9,464 nucleotides of DNA from NCBI GenBank assembly GCA_900554225.1, contig USGH01000089.1, positions 1-9,464 on the forward strand, in the 5' to 3' direction. Origin of the DNA: an uncultured Eubacteriales bacterium. GTDB taxonomy: Bacteria > Bacillota > Clostridia > Oscillospirales > CAG-272. Below the pieces are notes generated by a model that was given only the letters and a program-made list of their open reading frames with translations, was not told where the DNA came from and made no database searches. The translations under genes were made by a program, and so were the position numbers. Of the stretch, positions 1 to 6,181 are shown in pieces (position 1 is the first letter of the stretch; each line of letters starts with the position of its first letter).

Positions 1-828
1 CTTGAATTCGATCCCCAGCACGTTTTTGAACATGTGCTTGGCCAGTCCCTCGAAGGTATCGATCACGTCCTGCCGCTCCACGAACGACATCTCGCAGTCG
101 ATCTGCGTAAACTCCGGCTGACGGTCGGCGCGCAGATCTTCATCGCGGAAGCATCTCGCGAGCTGGATGTAGCGGTCGAAGCCGGAGAGCATCAGAAGCT
201 GCTTGTAGATCTGGGGAGACTGCGGCAGGGCGTAGAAGCTGCCCTTATGGATACGGGACGGCACCAGATAGTCGCGCGCACCTTCCGGCGTAGGCTTGAT
301 CATCATCCGTGTTTCGATTTCGATAAAGCCGTTTTCATAGTAGTATTCCCGCGTCACCCGGGCAATCTCGTGACGCATCAGGAGGTTTTTCTGCAATTCC
401 GGACGGCGCAGGTCGAGGTAGCGGTACTTCAGCGCGGTCTCGTCACCGACGTTTGCCTTGTCGCTGATCTCAAACGGCGGGGTCTGGGCGGCGGACAATA
501 CCTTGAAGTGGTGTACCGCAATTTCGATCTCCCCGGTCGCCATGTTCTTGTTGATCGCATCCGCACCACGGGAACGTACCACACCGCGCGCCGCCAGTAC
601 GTATTCCGCACGCACACCAAACGCGATTTTGAAAAGCTCCGGATCGGTTTTGTCGTCAAAGGCGAGCTGTACAATGCCGGTACGGTCGCGCAGGTCGATG
701 AAAATGAGACTGCCGAGGTCTCTCTGCCGCTGACACCAGCCAAGTACGGCGACTTCCTTGCCGATATCCGCACTGGTCAGCGTCCCACAATAATGGGTGC
801 GTTTGTCTTCCTTTGTAAAGAGTTCCAT
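1..828 (-). CDS. aspS: aspartyl-tRNA synthetase, N-terminal part (cut by window edge)
   Basis: Class II aminoacyl-tRNA synthetase that charges tRNA-Asp with aspartate in the cytoplasm. The 276 visible codons run from the ATG at 828 to the window edge without a stop. Residues ~1-110 are the OB-fold anticodon-binding domain, including WCQRQRDLGSLIFIDLRDRT (31-50). The catalytic domain follows with TRMMIKPTPEGARDYLVPSR (173-192), LPQSPQ (201-206) and class II motif 2, RCFRDEDLRADRQPEFTQID (225-244). The bacterial insertion (GAD) domain, motif 3 and the C-terminus are outside; the family is usually ~590 residues. The start has AAAGGA about 11-12 nt upstream. It is the last visible gene of a cluster read as hisS, MazG-like, aspS, 136 nt after the MazG-like stop. 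The sequence shown cannot separate the AspRS and AspRS/AsnRS (non-discriminating) types. Identity is very secure. Confidence 0.97.
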   Translation of the reverse strand, partial: MELFTKEDKRTHYCGTLTSADIGKEVAVLGWCQRQRDLGSLIFIDLRDRTGIVQLAFDDKTDPELFKIAFGVRAEYVLAARGVVRSRGADAINKNMATGEIEIAVHHFKVLSAAQTPPFEISDKANVGDETALKYRYLDLRRPELQKNLLMRHEIARVTREYYYENGFIEIETRMMIKPTPEGARDYLVPSRIHKGSFYALPQSPQIYKQLLMLSGFDRYIQLARCFRDEDLRADRQPEFTQIDCEMSFVERQDVIDTFEGLAKHMFKNVLGIEFK

Positions 829-856
829 TTCTGTCTATATTCCTTTCGGTATATGT

Positions 857-937
857 TTATCGATATAGCGCGGTCCATCCCGCCGTATATGGTTTCCAGC
901 TTGTACAATCCGCTCCGGTATGATCTGTATACCGCAT
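857..937 (-). CDS. possible 26-aa small ORF in the aspS leader
   Basis: A short reading frame from ATG (937) to TAA (857) fills most of the 136-nt gap between the MazG-like gene and aspS. It is preceded by a purine-rich GGAAGGAAG (945-953), 7 nt from the ATG, which is a good ribosome binding site. The peptide begins MRYTDHTGAD and ends in WTALYR. It has two Trp, one Cys and five Thr and no membrane or signal character. Its stop lies 28 nt before the aspS ATG, so it could be a small protein or a translated leader that affects aspS translation. I recognise no family. It could equally be a chance frame in a leader, since 26 codons is short. The argument for it is the placement and the ribosome binding site only. 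Confidence 0.35.
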   Translation of the reverse strand: MRYTDHTGADCTSWKPYTAGWTALYR

Positions 938-964
938 GGGACCACTTCCTTCCGCTGCCAATTG

Positions 965-1648
965 TCAGAAGCCGAGCCGGGAGAGCAGCGTTCCCCAGCC
1001 GTTTTCCGCGTCCTCCGGGGCATCAAAATCCAGGATAAACCGTTCCGCACCCGTGGGGATCTCCGTTTGTGCGTCCGATACGCAGAATAAACACTGTGAC
1101 GGCGCGTATCCGGCAGGAATTGTCATACCGGAGGCAAGCGCGATCCCATCGGCATCCAGACCCGCCGGAAGCGCATCGGCTGCGACTGCCAGTGCAAGGT
1201 CGGTCTTTGTGAGCGATTCCAGAAGATGCGCCGCCGGAGGAATCCTGTTGCCGAATACCGATGCCGCAAAGCATATGTACCGGATTCCGCTTCCGCTCTT
1301 TTCATACAGCGCGTCGTTTTCCCGCCAGTCTCTGCCCAGATTGCGCCGGAATTTCGCGAGATAGGCTTCCGTAAATTCTTCAGCCGTGATCCCGTAGCAT
1401 TCCATCATGTCGAAGAGATACATGAATACATCCGCGATCTCCTCCGTAAAATGCGCCCGGACACTTTCGTTCTCCATGACCGCCGCCGCTCCCTTTTTCT
1501 TGAGGATCGCGATCACCTCTCCCAGCTCATCGATGGACCAGAGCAGACTCATGTGCCCTTTTTCCGGCACTCTGTCCGCGATCCAGCCCTTTTCCACAGC
1601 CAGTCGGTGCTGCAGCTCCAACAATTCTCCGATCCGTGCATCTGCCAT
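965..1648 (-). CDS. MazG-like nucleotide pyrophosphohydrolase with unknown C-terminal half
   Basis: Residues ~5-115 resemble the all-alpha NTP pyrophosphohydrolase (MazG/dUTPase-2) superfamily, which hydrolyses (d)NTPs to monophosphates using metal held by paired acidic residues. The pattern is visible as ELGE (E41, E44) followed by KKKG (50-53) and EEIAD (E70, D73), then a helix with AKFRRNLGRDW (98-108). Stand-alone relatives are about 100-120 residues and end near here. This protein continues for another ~115 residues (113-227) that I cannot assign; they hold three Cys (126, 186, 189). GGAGAGG lies 6 nt before the ATG at 1648. The gene sits 47 nt after hisS and upstream of aspS on the same strand, so it is probably co-transcribed with them. 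Substrate unknown. A house-cleaning role for damaged or excess nucleotides is inference. Confidence 0.75.
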   Translation of the reverse strand: MADARIGELLELQHRLAVEKGWIADRVPEKGHMSLLWSIDELGEVIAILKKKGAAAVMENESVRAHFTEEIADVFMYLFDMMECYGITAEEFTEAYLAKFRRNLGRDWRENDALYEKSGSGIRYICFAASVFGNRIPPAAHLLESLTKTDLALAVAADALPAGLDADGIALASGMTIPAGYAPSQCLFCVSDAQTEIPTGAERFILDFDAPEDAENGWGTLLSRLGF

Positions 1649-1695
1649 AGAAAGCCTCTCCGATTTCTGAAAAAGTCAGGAAGTGCGCGTGGGTA

Positions 1696-2946
1696 TTATA
1701 AGACTTCGGCAATCGCGTCCAGACGTACCTCGCGCTGTTCTCCCGTAGCCATTTCCTTCAGTACCGCCGTACCCGTTTCGATCTCGTTATCGCCGAGCAT
1801 CAGCACATATTTCGCGCCGATCTTGTCCGCGTATTTCATCTGCGCCTTCAGGCTGCGGCTCATCACGTCACAATCTGCTATCACACCGGCGGCGCGCAAA
1901 CCATTCACGATGGTCAGCGCACGGTTTTCAGCCGCCTTACCCATGGATGCAATGTACAGTACCGGTTTGTTCGGATTTTCGATCACTACGCCGCACTGCT
2001 GCATCGCCAGAATGAGCCGCGTGATGCCCATGGCAAAGCCGATGCCCGCCATTTTCGGTCCGCCCAGCTCTTCCATGAGACCGTCGTAGCGACCGCCGCC
2101 GCATACCGTGCTCTGTGCGCCGATTCCTTCTGCGATAAACTCAAAAACGGTGCGCGTGTAGTAGTCCAGTCCACGGACAATGTGCGGGTCCATCACGTAG
2201 GGGATCCCCGCCGCGTCCAGATCCGCCTGCAATTCATGCAGATGCGCTTCGCATTCCGGGCAGAGATGGTCGATCGTGTGCGGTGCGTTTTCCGCTACCT
2301 TTTTGCACGAATCGTTCTTGCAGTCCAGTACGCGCAGGGGATTGGTTTCCATGCGGGAGAGGCAGGTGTCACACAGCTCCTCCCTGTGCGCCCGCAGATA
2401 CTCCTGCAGCTTTTCTCTATAGACCGGTCGGCACTGCGGACAGCCGATGGAGTTCACATGGAGCCGCACATTCGTGATGCCCAGCTCCCGGATCGCCGTG
2501 GACGCCAGAGAGATGATCGTGAAATCCGCTCCCGCGCCGGGCGCGCCGAACATTTCCGTCCCGAACTGCACGAATTCACGGCTTCTGCCCGCCTCCGGCT
2601 TTTCGTACCGGAAGCAGTTGATGATGTAGAAATATTTGAGCGGCAGCGTGTCCGAGGCTTTGCCGTTTTCGATAATGGCGCGTGCTACCGATGCCGTTCC
2701 TTCCGGACGCAGGGCATACATCGCACCGTCCTTGTCCGTGAACGTGTACATTTCCTTCTGTACCACGTCCGTGGATTCGCCGACACCGCGCCGGAATAGC
2801 CCGATTTCCTCAAACGTCGGTACGCGCACCTCGGAGAACCCGAACCGTGTTGCCACGTCGCGCACTACCTTTTCAATGTAATTCCATGTATATACGTCGG
2901 GAGCCAGAATGTCCATCGTCCCGCGCGGCTTCATGATCTTTTCCAT
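1696..2946 (-). CDS. hisS: histidyl-tRNA synthetase
   Basis: Class II synthetase that charges tRNA-His with histidine; acts as a cytoplasmic homodimer. The 416 residues are a normal length. Visible signatures are MKPRGTMDI near the N-terminus, LRPEGTASVARA (79-90), the motif 2 region CFRYEKPEAGRSREFVQFGTE (from 111), the histidine motif GLDYYTRTVFE (259-269) and GGGRYDGL (283-290). The anticodon-binding domain follows at ~327-416 and contains SLKAQMKYADKIGAKYVLML. The insertion at ~169-232 carries several Cys pairs (C169/C172, C192/C195, C229/C232, plus C209 and C214) that could hold zinc, a pattern known from other Firmicute HisRS. AGAAGGA sits about 9 nt upstream of the ATG at 2946, which supports this start over the internal Met5. 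First gene of the hisS/MazG-like/aspS cluster, with its own promoter 60 nt upstream. Confidence 0.97.
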   Translation of the reverse strand: MEKIMKPRGTMDILAPDVYTWNYIEKVVRDVATRFGFSEVRVPTFEEIGLFRRGVGESTDVVQKEMYTFTDKDGAMYALRPEGTASVARAIIENGKASDTLPLKYFYIINCFRYEKPEAGRSREFVQFGTEMFGAPGAGADFTIISLASTAIRELGITNVRLHVNSIGCPQCRPVYREKLQEYLRAHREELCDTCLSRMETNPLRVLDCKNDSCKKVAENAPHTIDHLCPECEAHLHELQADLDAAGIPYVMDPHIVRGLDYYTRTVFEFIAEGIGAQSTVCGGGRYDGLMEELGGPKMAGIGFAMGITRLILAMQQCGVVIENPNKPVLYIASMGKAAENRALTIVNGLRAAGVIADCDVMSRSLKAQMKYADKIGAKYVLMLGDNEIETGTAVLKEMATGEQREVRLDAIAEVL

Positions 2947-3007
2947 ACCTGTTGTTCCTTCTTCCGCATTGATTCTCCGCTTTGCAATAGAGAACCGATT
3001 ATCCTAT

Positions 3008-3036
3008 AGTATAGCAAAAAACGCGCGCTTTTACAA
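3008..3036 (-). promoter_or_regulatory. sigma-A type promoter for hisS
   Basis: Read on the minus strand there is a -35 box TTGTAA (3031-3036), a 17-nt spacer and a -10 box TATACT (3008-3013). Transcription would begin near 3001, giving a leader of about 55 nt before the hisS ATG. That is too short for a T-box, and no T-box core sequence is visible in the gap. Confidence 0.75.
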
Positions 3037-3162
3037 GGGTATTTTCGCTTTTTCACGCAGATTTGCCCCGGTTTTTTCCCATATGCGTCAAACCCCGCGC
3101 CCGGTGAACGGATTGGGAGGGACAAATCCATGTGCCGACGTGTCAAAACCGCAATAAAACGC

Positions 3163-3191
3163 TTGACAAACCAAGATGGATATGCTATAAT
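3163..3191 (+). promoter_or_regulatory. consensus promoter of tRNA-Gln
   Basis: A perfect -35 TTGACA (3163-3168), a 17-nt spacer and a perfect -10 TATAAT (3186-3191) lie immediately 5' of the tRNA. The expected start at ~3198 leaves only a few nt of 5' leader for RNase P. It is divergent from the hisS promoter. Confidence 0.9.
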
Positions 3192-3201
3192 ATCCCCGTA
3201 T

Positions 3202-3273
3202 TGGGGTATCGTCAAGCGGTAAGACACAGCACTTTGACTGCTGCATTCGCAGGTCCGAATCCTGCTACCCCAG
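3202..3273 (+). tRNA. tRNA-Gln (anticodon TTG)
   Basis: The full cloverleaf can be drawn. The acceptor TGGGGTA pairs with TACCCCA (3266-3272), and the D stem is GTC/GAC with GG in its loop. The anticodon stem CAGCA/TGCTG flanks the loop CTTTGAC, with TTG at 3234-3236. The T stem is GCAGG/CCTGC, and the discriminator is G73 (3273). No CCA is encoded after it (TCG follows). The closely similar layout of bacterial tRNA-Gln supports the identity. One oddity is that the T loop reads TCCGAAT, so position 55 is C where a T (pseudouridine 55) is almost universal. It stands alone, with its own promoter and terminator. Confidence 0.95.
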
Positions 3274-3277
3274 TCGG

Positions 3278-3312
3278 AACTCCCGCTCATCCATGCGCGG
3301 GAGTTTTCCTTT
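3278..3312 (+). terminator. rho-independent terminator after tRNA-Gln
   Basis: A 9-bp perfect stem, AACTCCCGC (3278-3286) with GCGGGAGTT (3297-3305), and a 10-nt loop are followed by a T-rich TTCCTTTT run. It starts 5 nt after the tRNA. Confidence 0.8.
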
Positions 3313-3320
3313 TCCGCTCT

Positions 3321-3360
3321 TCCTATGTGCGGCAGAGTTGGAGGACAGTGATACATAGGA
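3321..3360 (+). repeat. 8-bp inverted repeat in the gap 3' of tRNA-Gln
   Basis: TCCTATGT (3321-3328) is the exact reverse complement of ACATAGGA (3353-3360), with 24 nt between. It lies in a gene-free stretch (3313-3427). It could be an operator, a hairpin or chance; no known site is recognised. I see nothing else in the rest of this gap. Confidence 0.3.
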
Positions 3361-3427
3361 ATATTTGTTTTCTGCTATCGAACCTTGCACTCACTGCAAA
3401 TGCGAGCATGATTCAAAAAACGCGTTA

Positions 3428-3456
3428 TTGCTTTCGTAACACATTTATACTATAAT
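3428..3456 (+). promoter_or_regulatory. promoter of the truncated XRE regulator
   Basis: -35 TTGCTT (3428-3433), a 17-nt spacer and a perfect -10 TATAAT (3451-3456). Transcription would start near 3463, about 40 nt before the chosen ATG at 3504. The promoter appears intact although the gene behind it is truncated. Confidence 0.7.
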
Positions 3457-3503
3457 ACATATACCGAGCCGGAACGGAATACATGCAAAGGATAAACGAT
3501 AGT

Positions 3504-3689
3504 ATGAAATCAATAGGCGAAAAGATTAAAGAATACAGGCAAAAGAACCATATGACGCAGGAACAGCTTGCATCCTACTTAAATGTCACATTTCAAACGG
3601 TTTCCAAATGGGAGACCTGCACATCAAGCCCCGATTTGTCGCTGATTATTCCTATCACGAGAATCATTCATAGAAGAAAAGCAGTTTGA
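3504..3689 (+). pseudogene. truncated XRE/Cro-C1 family DNA-binding protein
   Basis: The 61 residues from the ATG at 3504 are a clean HTH_3 domain: IGEKIKEYRQKNHMTQEQLA, then NVTFQTVSKWE, then SSPDLSLIIPI. The usual continuation (a final helix with a G-V-x-x-D-E-L-like turn, then a sensor or TPR region) is missing. The frame instead ends after an unrelated TRIIHRRKAV. The +1 frame, open from about 3660 to TAA at 3751-3753, reads ESFIEEKQFDTMRNCDFFLQ. It looks like the tail of a larger protein, so an internal deletion is plausible. By my count positions 3481-3600 are 44/120 G+C (~37%), well below the flanks, suggesting foreign origin. AAAGGA (3487-3492) precedes 3504. An upstream in-frame ATG at 3483 would add seven residues, but it is less well placed. 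A functional stand-alone HTH peptide cannot be excluded. Confidence 0.6.
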
Positions 3690-3772
3690 TACGATGCGTA
3701 ACTGTGATTTCTTTCTGCAACGCAAAAAACGATGCGATAAAAATAACTCTTAAATCCCACCGGAGGTCACCC

Positions 3773-3778
3773 ATGTAG
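3773..3778 (+). other. start-stop: ATG directly followed by TAG before the GNAT frame
   Basis: GGAGGT (3762-3767) lies 5 nt before ATG (3773-3775), and this ATG is in frame with the acetyltransferase. The second codon is TAG (3776-3778). Codons 3-13 then read IIPYDDAYRDD and lead straight into the ORF that opens at 3812, so the family's natural N-terminus is present but cut off by one amber codon. Confidence 0.85.
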
Positions 3779-3811
3779 ATCATCCCCTATGACGACGCCT
3801 ATCGCGACGAC

Positions 3812-4210
3812 ATGCTCTTTGTGGTGCTCTCCGCAAAGGACGCGCTTGGGAGAAAGCCCACCTTAAATCCCAATCTGCTCACCGTTACGGAATCCTATAT
3901 CGACCGCGGGGACATGTTCTGGCTGGCGATAGACGGGGACGACCGGGTGATCGGCTGTATCGGATACTCCCGGATCACGGACACCACGGAGGCGTTTCTG
4001 CATAGATTCTATGTAAAGCCCTCGCTGAAGCGACAGGGGATCGGCACGGCGCTGCTCCACACAGCGGAGGATGGGATGCGCGCGCAGGGGATCACGGTAT
4101 CCAGAGTGCATATGGGCGTACCGCGGGAGCAGTGGTACGAGTCGTATGCCTTTTATCCGAAGCACGGCCACACGGAGTACGCGCCGCGCTATATGAAAAA
4201 GGAGCTGTGA
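3812..4210 (+). CDS. GNAT family N-acetyltransferase, N-terminus lost to an amber codon
   Basis: Acetyl-CoA dependent N-acetyltransferase of the GNAT fold; acceptor unknown. From the first uninterrupted ATG there are 132 residues. The core is MFWLAIDGDDRVIGCIGYS (35-53), strand 4 FLHRFYVKP (62-70), motif A RQGIGTALL (74-82) for pyrophosphate binding, and the C-terminal YAFYPKHGHTEYAPRYMKKEL. The real start of the family is almost certainly the ATG at 3773, 13 codons earlier, but its second codon is TAG. The ATG at 3812 has no ribosome binding site of its own. Starting there removes the first beta strand (IIPYD), so the product may be poorly folded unless TAG is read through or translation restarts. 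Base composition is closer to the genome than to the AT-rich HTH fragment upstream. A bidirectional terminator follows at once. Either a recent pseudogene or an expressed protein. Confidence 0.75.
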   Translation: MLFVVLSAKDALGRKPTLNPNLLTVTESYIDRGDMFWLAIDGDDRVIGCIGYSRITDTTEAFLHRFYVKPSLKRQGIGTALLHTAEDGMRAQGITVSRVHMGVPREQWYESYAFYPKHGHTEYAPRYMKKEL

Positions 4211-4214
4211 ATGC

Positions 4215-4258
4215 AAAAAGCGATTCCGAACGGATTTTTCCATCCGGAATCGCTTTTT
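4215..4258. terminator. bidirectional terminator between GNAT and XRE-TPR genes
   Basis: A perfect 14-bp inverted repeat: AAAAAGCGATTCCG (4215-4228) pairs with CGGAATCGCTTTTT (4245-4258). The T run follows the stem on the plus strand and, because the stem starts with A5, also on the minus strand. It lies between two convergent genes (stops at 4210 and 4277) and should stop transcription from both sides. Confidence 0.9.
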
Positions 4259-4276
4259 TGTGCTTTCAACAGGTTT

Positions 4277-5458
4277 TCACACCAGACTGTCCACCCATGT
4301 CTGCCATCTTGGGTCGGCTTCCATCTCCGCACGGACCGCGCCGTTTCCGGGGACTGCCCACCACGGCCAATCGTCGGCGAGACTGCGCTTTTCCGTCTGT
4401 GGGGGCGTCTCATCGTCTGCTCGCTGTCCTGCGTTCTCATAGGGGACCAGCCGTAGGAGCGGGGACGTGTAGGCGCGGATGCTGTTCTGCGTAAAGGACC
4501 GATAGCGGTCAAACTGCGCGGACGCCTTGTACAGCGCGTCGAACGCTTCGTCCTTTCTGCTGTCCAGCCAGAGGTAGAAGGACAAGAGCGTGTAGACGCG
4601 CGCGATGTAGTAGTGGTGGGTGCCGCAGTTGCCATCGGTGCATACGAGGTCGAAGATTGCTACGGCGTCATAGAGACTGCGCACCTTTTCTGCCGGCGCC
4701 ATGTTGTCCCGATATGTGCAGACGGTCGATACCATCAGCTCGGACGCGAGCTGCACCGTGCGCAATAAGGCTTCCCCATACGCGGCGGCGCGCGCCTTTC
4801 CATCCGTGGCGGTGGCGATGAGCAGGTCTCTGGTGCCATAGAGGTCCGGCACGTTTTCCACAACGGCACGTGCGCGGTCGTATTCTCCCGTGTTCAGATA
4901 GAGCTGCGCCAGCTCCCGGATCGCTCTTTCGCTCGTTTTGCCTGCCGGAATGGTACGCAGCGCCTTTTCGTACAAGGTGATTGCTTCCTTCCATTCGGCA
5001 TAGGTGCGGTGGCGCGCGGTGTCGAGAATGTCGTATCCGTCCGCGTCGGTGAGATGGTATTCGCCGTACCGGACATAGCCCGCGTTGTACAGTACGGATG
5101 CGAGCGCGACGAGAACCCGCTCTTCTCCGGGGTACCGGAGCACGGCGTCTCTCGCAAGCGCGATGCATTCGTCCAGGTTTACATCCTCACCGTTGTTTTG
5201 CCGGTTCATTGTATCGATGCGGTCGATTACCTCGTCGATCTGCCGGGTGCGCGTGTCCGTGTAGCCGAACAGCGTGTCGATGGAGACGCCGAAGAAATGC
5301 GCCAGCCGTGGGAGCATGTCGATGTCGGGATAGCAGGTCGCGTTCTCCCATTTGCTGACAGCCTGCGCGGATACTGCCAGCTGCTCCGCCAGCTTTTCCT
5401 GCGTCAGATTCCGATCCCTGCGCAGCTTTGCGATGGTCTGTCCCATGTTTTCATACAT
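4277..5458 (-). CDS. XRE family regulator with TPR-like sensor region
   Basis: A cytoplasmic DNA-binding protein of 393 residues. Residues ~7-66 are an HTH_3 domain: IAKLRRDRNLTQEKLAEQLA, then VSAQAVSKWENATCYPDI, then FFGVSIDTLFGY. The rest is mainly helical with TPR-like pieces, for example WKEAITLYEKALRTIP (156-171) and AIRELAQLYLNTGEYDRARAV (from 179). It ends in a Trp-rich tail, including DDWPWWAVP and RWQTWVDSLV. Such HTH plus helical-repeat proteins often sense peptides or partner proteins in Firmicutes; the ligand here is unknown. AAGGAGG (5468-5474) lies 9 nt before the ATG at 5458. It is downstream of the beta-rich gene on the same strand with a 114-nt gap and its own possible promoter. 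It may therefore control the adjoining metabolic genes, but that is inference. Confidence 0.85.
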   Translation of the reverse strand: MYENMGQTIAKLRRDRNLTQEKLAEQLAVSAQAVSKWENATCYPDIDMLPRLAHFFGVSIDTLFGYTDTRTRQIDEVIDRIDTMNRQNNGEDVNLDECIALARDAVLRYPGEERVLVALASVLYNAGYVRYGEYHLTDADGYDILDTARHRTYAEWKEAITLYEKALRTIPAGKTSERAIRELAQLYLNTGEYDRARAVVENVPDLYGTRDLLIATATDGKARAAAYGEALLRTVQLASELMVSTVCTYRDNMAPAEKVRSLYDAVAIFDLVCTDGNCGTHHYYIARVYTLLSFYLWLDSRKDEAFDALYKASAQFDRYRSFTQNSIRAYTSPLLRLVPYENAGQRADDETPPQTEKRSLADDWPWWAVPGNGAVRAEMEADPRWQTWVDSLV

Positions 5459-5490
5459 TTTGGTAACCCTCCTTCATGTGGTCTGGCTAC

Positions 5491-5519
5491 AGTATAGCAG
5501 AGGCGCGGCGGGAATGGAA
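5491..5519 (-). promoter_or_regulatory. possible promoter of the XRE-TPR regulator
   Basis: On the minus strand a good -10 TATACT (5491-5496) is preceded, after 17 nt, by a weak -35 TTCCAT (5514-5519). The start would be near 5484, just upstream of the strong ribosome binding site. The weak -35 suggests low or activator-dependent expression. Confidence 0.45.
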
Positions 5520-5572
5520 GGTATCAAAACGGGAGGAAAAATCAACCGGGGGTAGAGACGCGGCGGTACGCA

Positions 5573-6142
5573 TTATTCGATTGCCATATCGTAGAAGAGG
5601 CAGGGACCCTCGCAGCCCGTGATTCCGAGATGGAAAGCGGGGAAGAGATCCTCCGTGCGGAGCGAGACGCACATTTGATCCAGCGTAATGTTGAGGTAGT
5701 TTTCTTTTACCTCCGTGGACAGCGTGTGGACCGCGTTCTCTTCGACGGGGAATGCCACGCCGAGCCGTTTGTGCCATGTGACCTTGCCGTCCGCGCCGCG
5801 CCAGAGCCGCCAGACGTTCAGCCCGCTTTTGTACAGCACCACCTCAAAGTAGTTGCCGTAGCGGTACACGCCGTCCTCGCACAGGTCCAGCGCGTCGGAG
5901 AAGATGAGCAGCGGCGCAGCATTGCCGGAGAACGAGCAGCGCGTGGTGATTTTGGTGCCGATCGGGAATGCTTCGCGCGACATGATGGAGAGGTAGTCGA
6001 AGCCATCCGCCATTTCCGGATTCGCGCCGTTTTCGATGCAGTCCTCGTGCTGGAGAAAGCGGTTGATGTAGGGGAAGCGATAGGTGTAGGCATGGGTGAC
6101 AGCGGATTCATCCCACGCGTTTTTTTGGAATGCGATGTGCAT
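5573..6142 (-). CDS. hypothetical protein, predicted beta-rich (possible lectin-like sandwich)
   Basis: I do not recognise the family with confidence. The 189 residues have no signal peptide or membrane segment and are rich in alternating hydrophobic strands, for example IGTKITTRCSFSG, APLLIFSD, YRYGNYFEVVLYKSGLNVWR, ENYLNITLDQMCVSL and FHLGITGC. The order of strands, with short polar turns and aromatic edges, resembles concanavalin-A-like/LamG or DUF1080-type beta sandwiches, but no catalytic residues can be named. AAAGGA lies 6 nt before the ATG at 6142. The gene begins 39 nt after the dehydrogenase stop on the same strand and is probably co-transcribed. An intracellular sugar-binding or sugar-acid-modifying role would fit the neighbours, but it is a guess. 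Confidence 0.75.
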   Translation of the reverse strand: MHIAFQKNAWDESAVTHAYTYRFPYINRFLQHEDCIENGANPEMADGFDYLSIMSREAFPIGTKITTRCSFSGNAAPLLIFSDALDLCEDGVYRYGNYFEVVLYKSGLNVWRLWRGADGKVTWHKRLGVAFPVEENAVHTLSTEVKENYLNITLDQMCVSLRTEDLFPAFHLGITGCEGPCLFYDMAIE

Positions 6143-6181
6143 GGTGTTTCCTTTCTTACGTGTAGTGGCGTTTCTGTGGCA

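Noticed and set aside
34..1038. Long plus-strand open frame of 334 codons
   Set aside because: It is antisense to aspS and the MazG-like gene; the minus-strand reading gives unmistakable AspRS motifs, so this is a high-GC shadow.
2947..3201. T-box leader upstream of hisS
   Set aside because: Looked for the conserved antiterminator core and a terminator hairpin on the minus strand and saw neither; the predicted leader is only ~55 nt.
2931..3356. Minus-strand frame of 141 codons spanning the tRNA-Gln region into hisS
   Set aside because: It crosses the antisense of the tRNA, both promoters and the hisS start; no plausible protein features.
3202..3800. Attachment-site repeat of the tRNA-Gln 3' end, as expected for an integrated element
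   Set aside because: I found no second copy of the T-arm/acceptor sequence in this window, and no integrase gene, so an integrated element is not supported.
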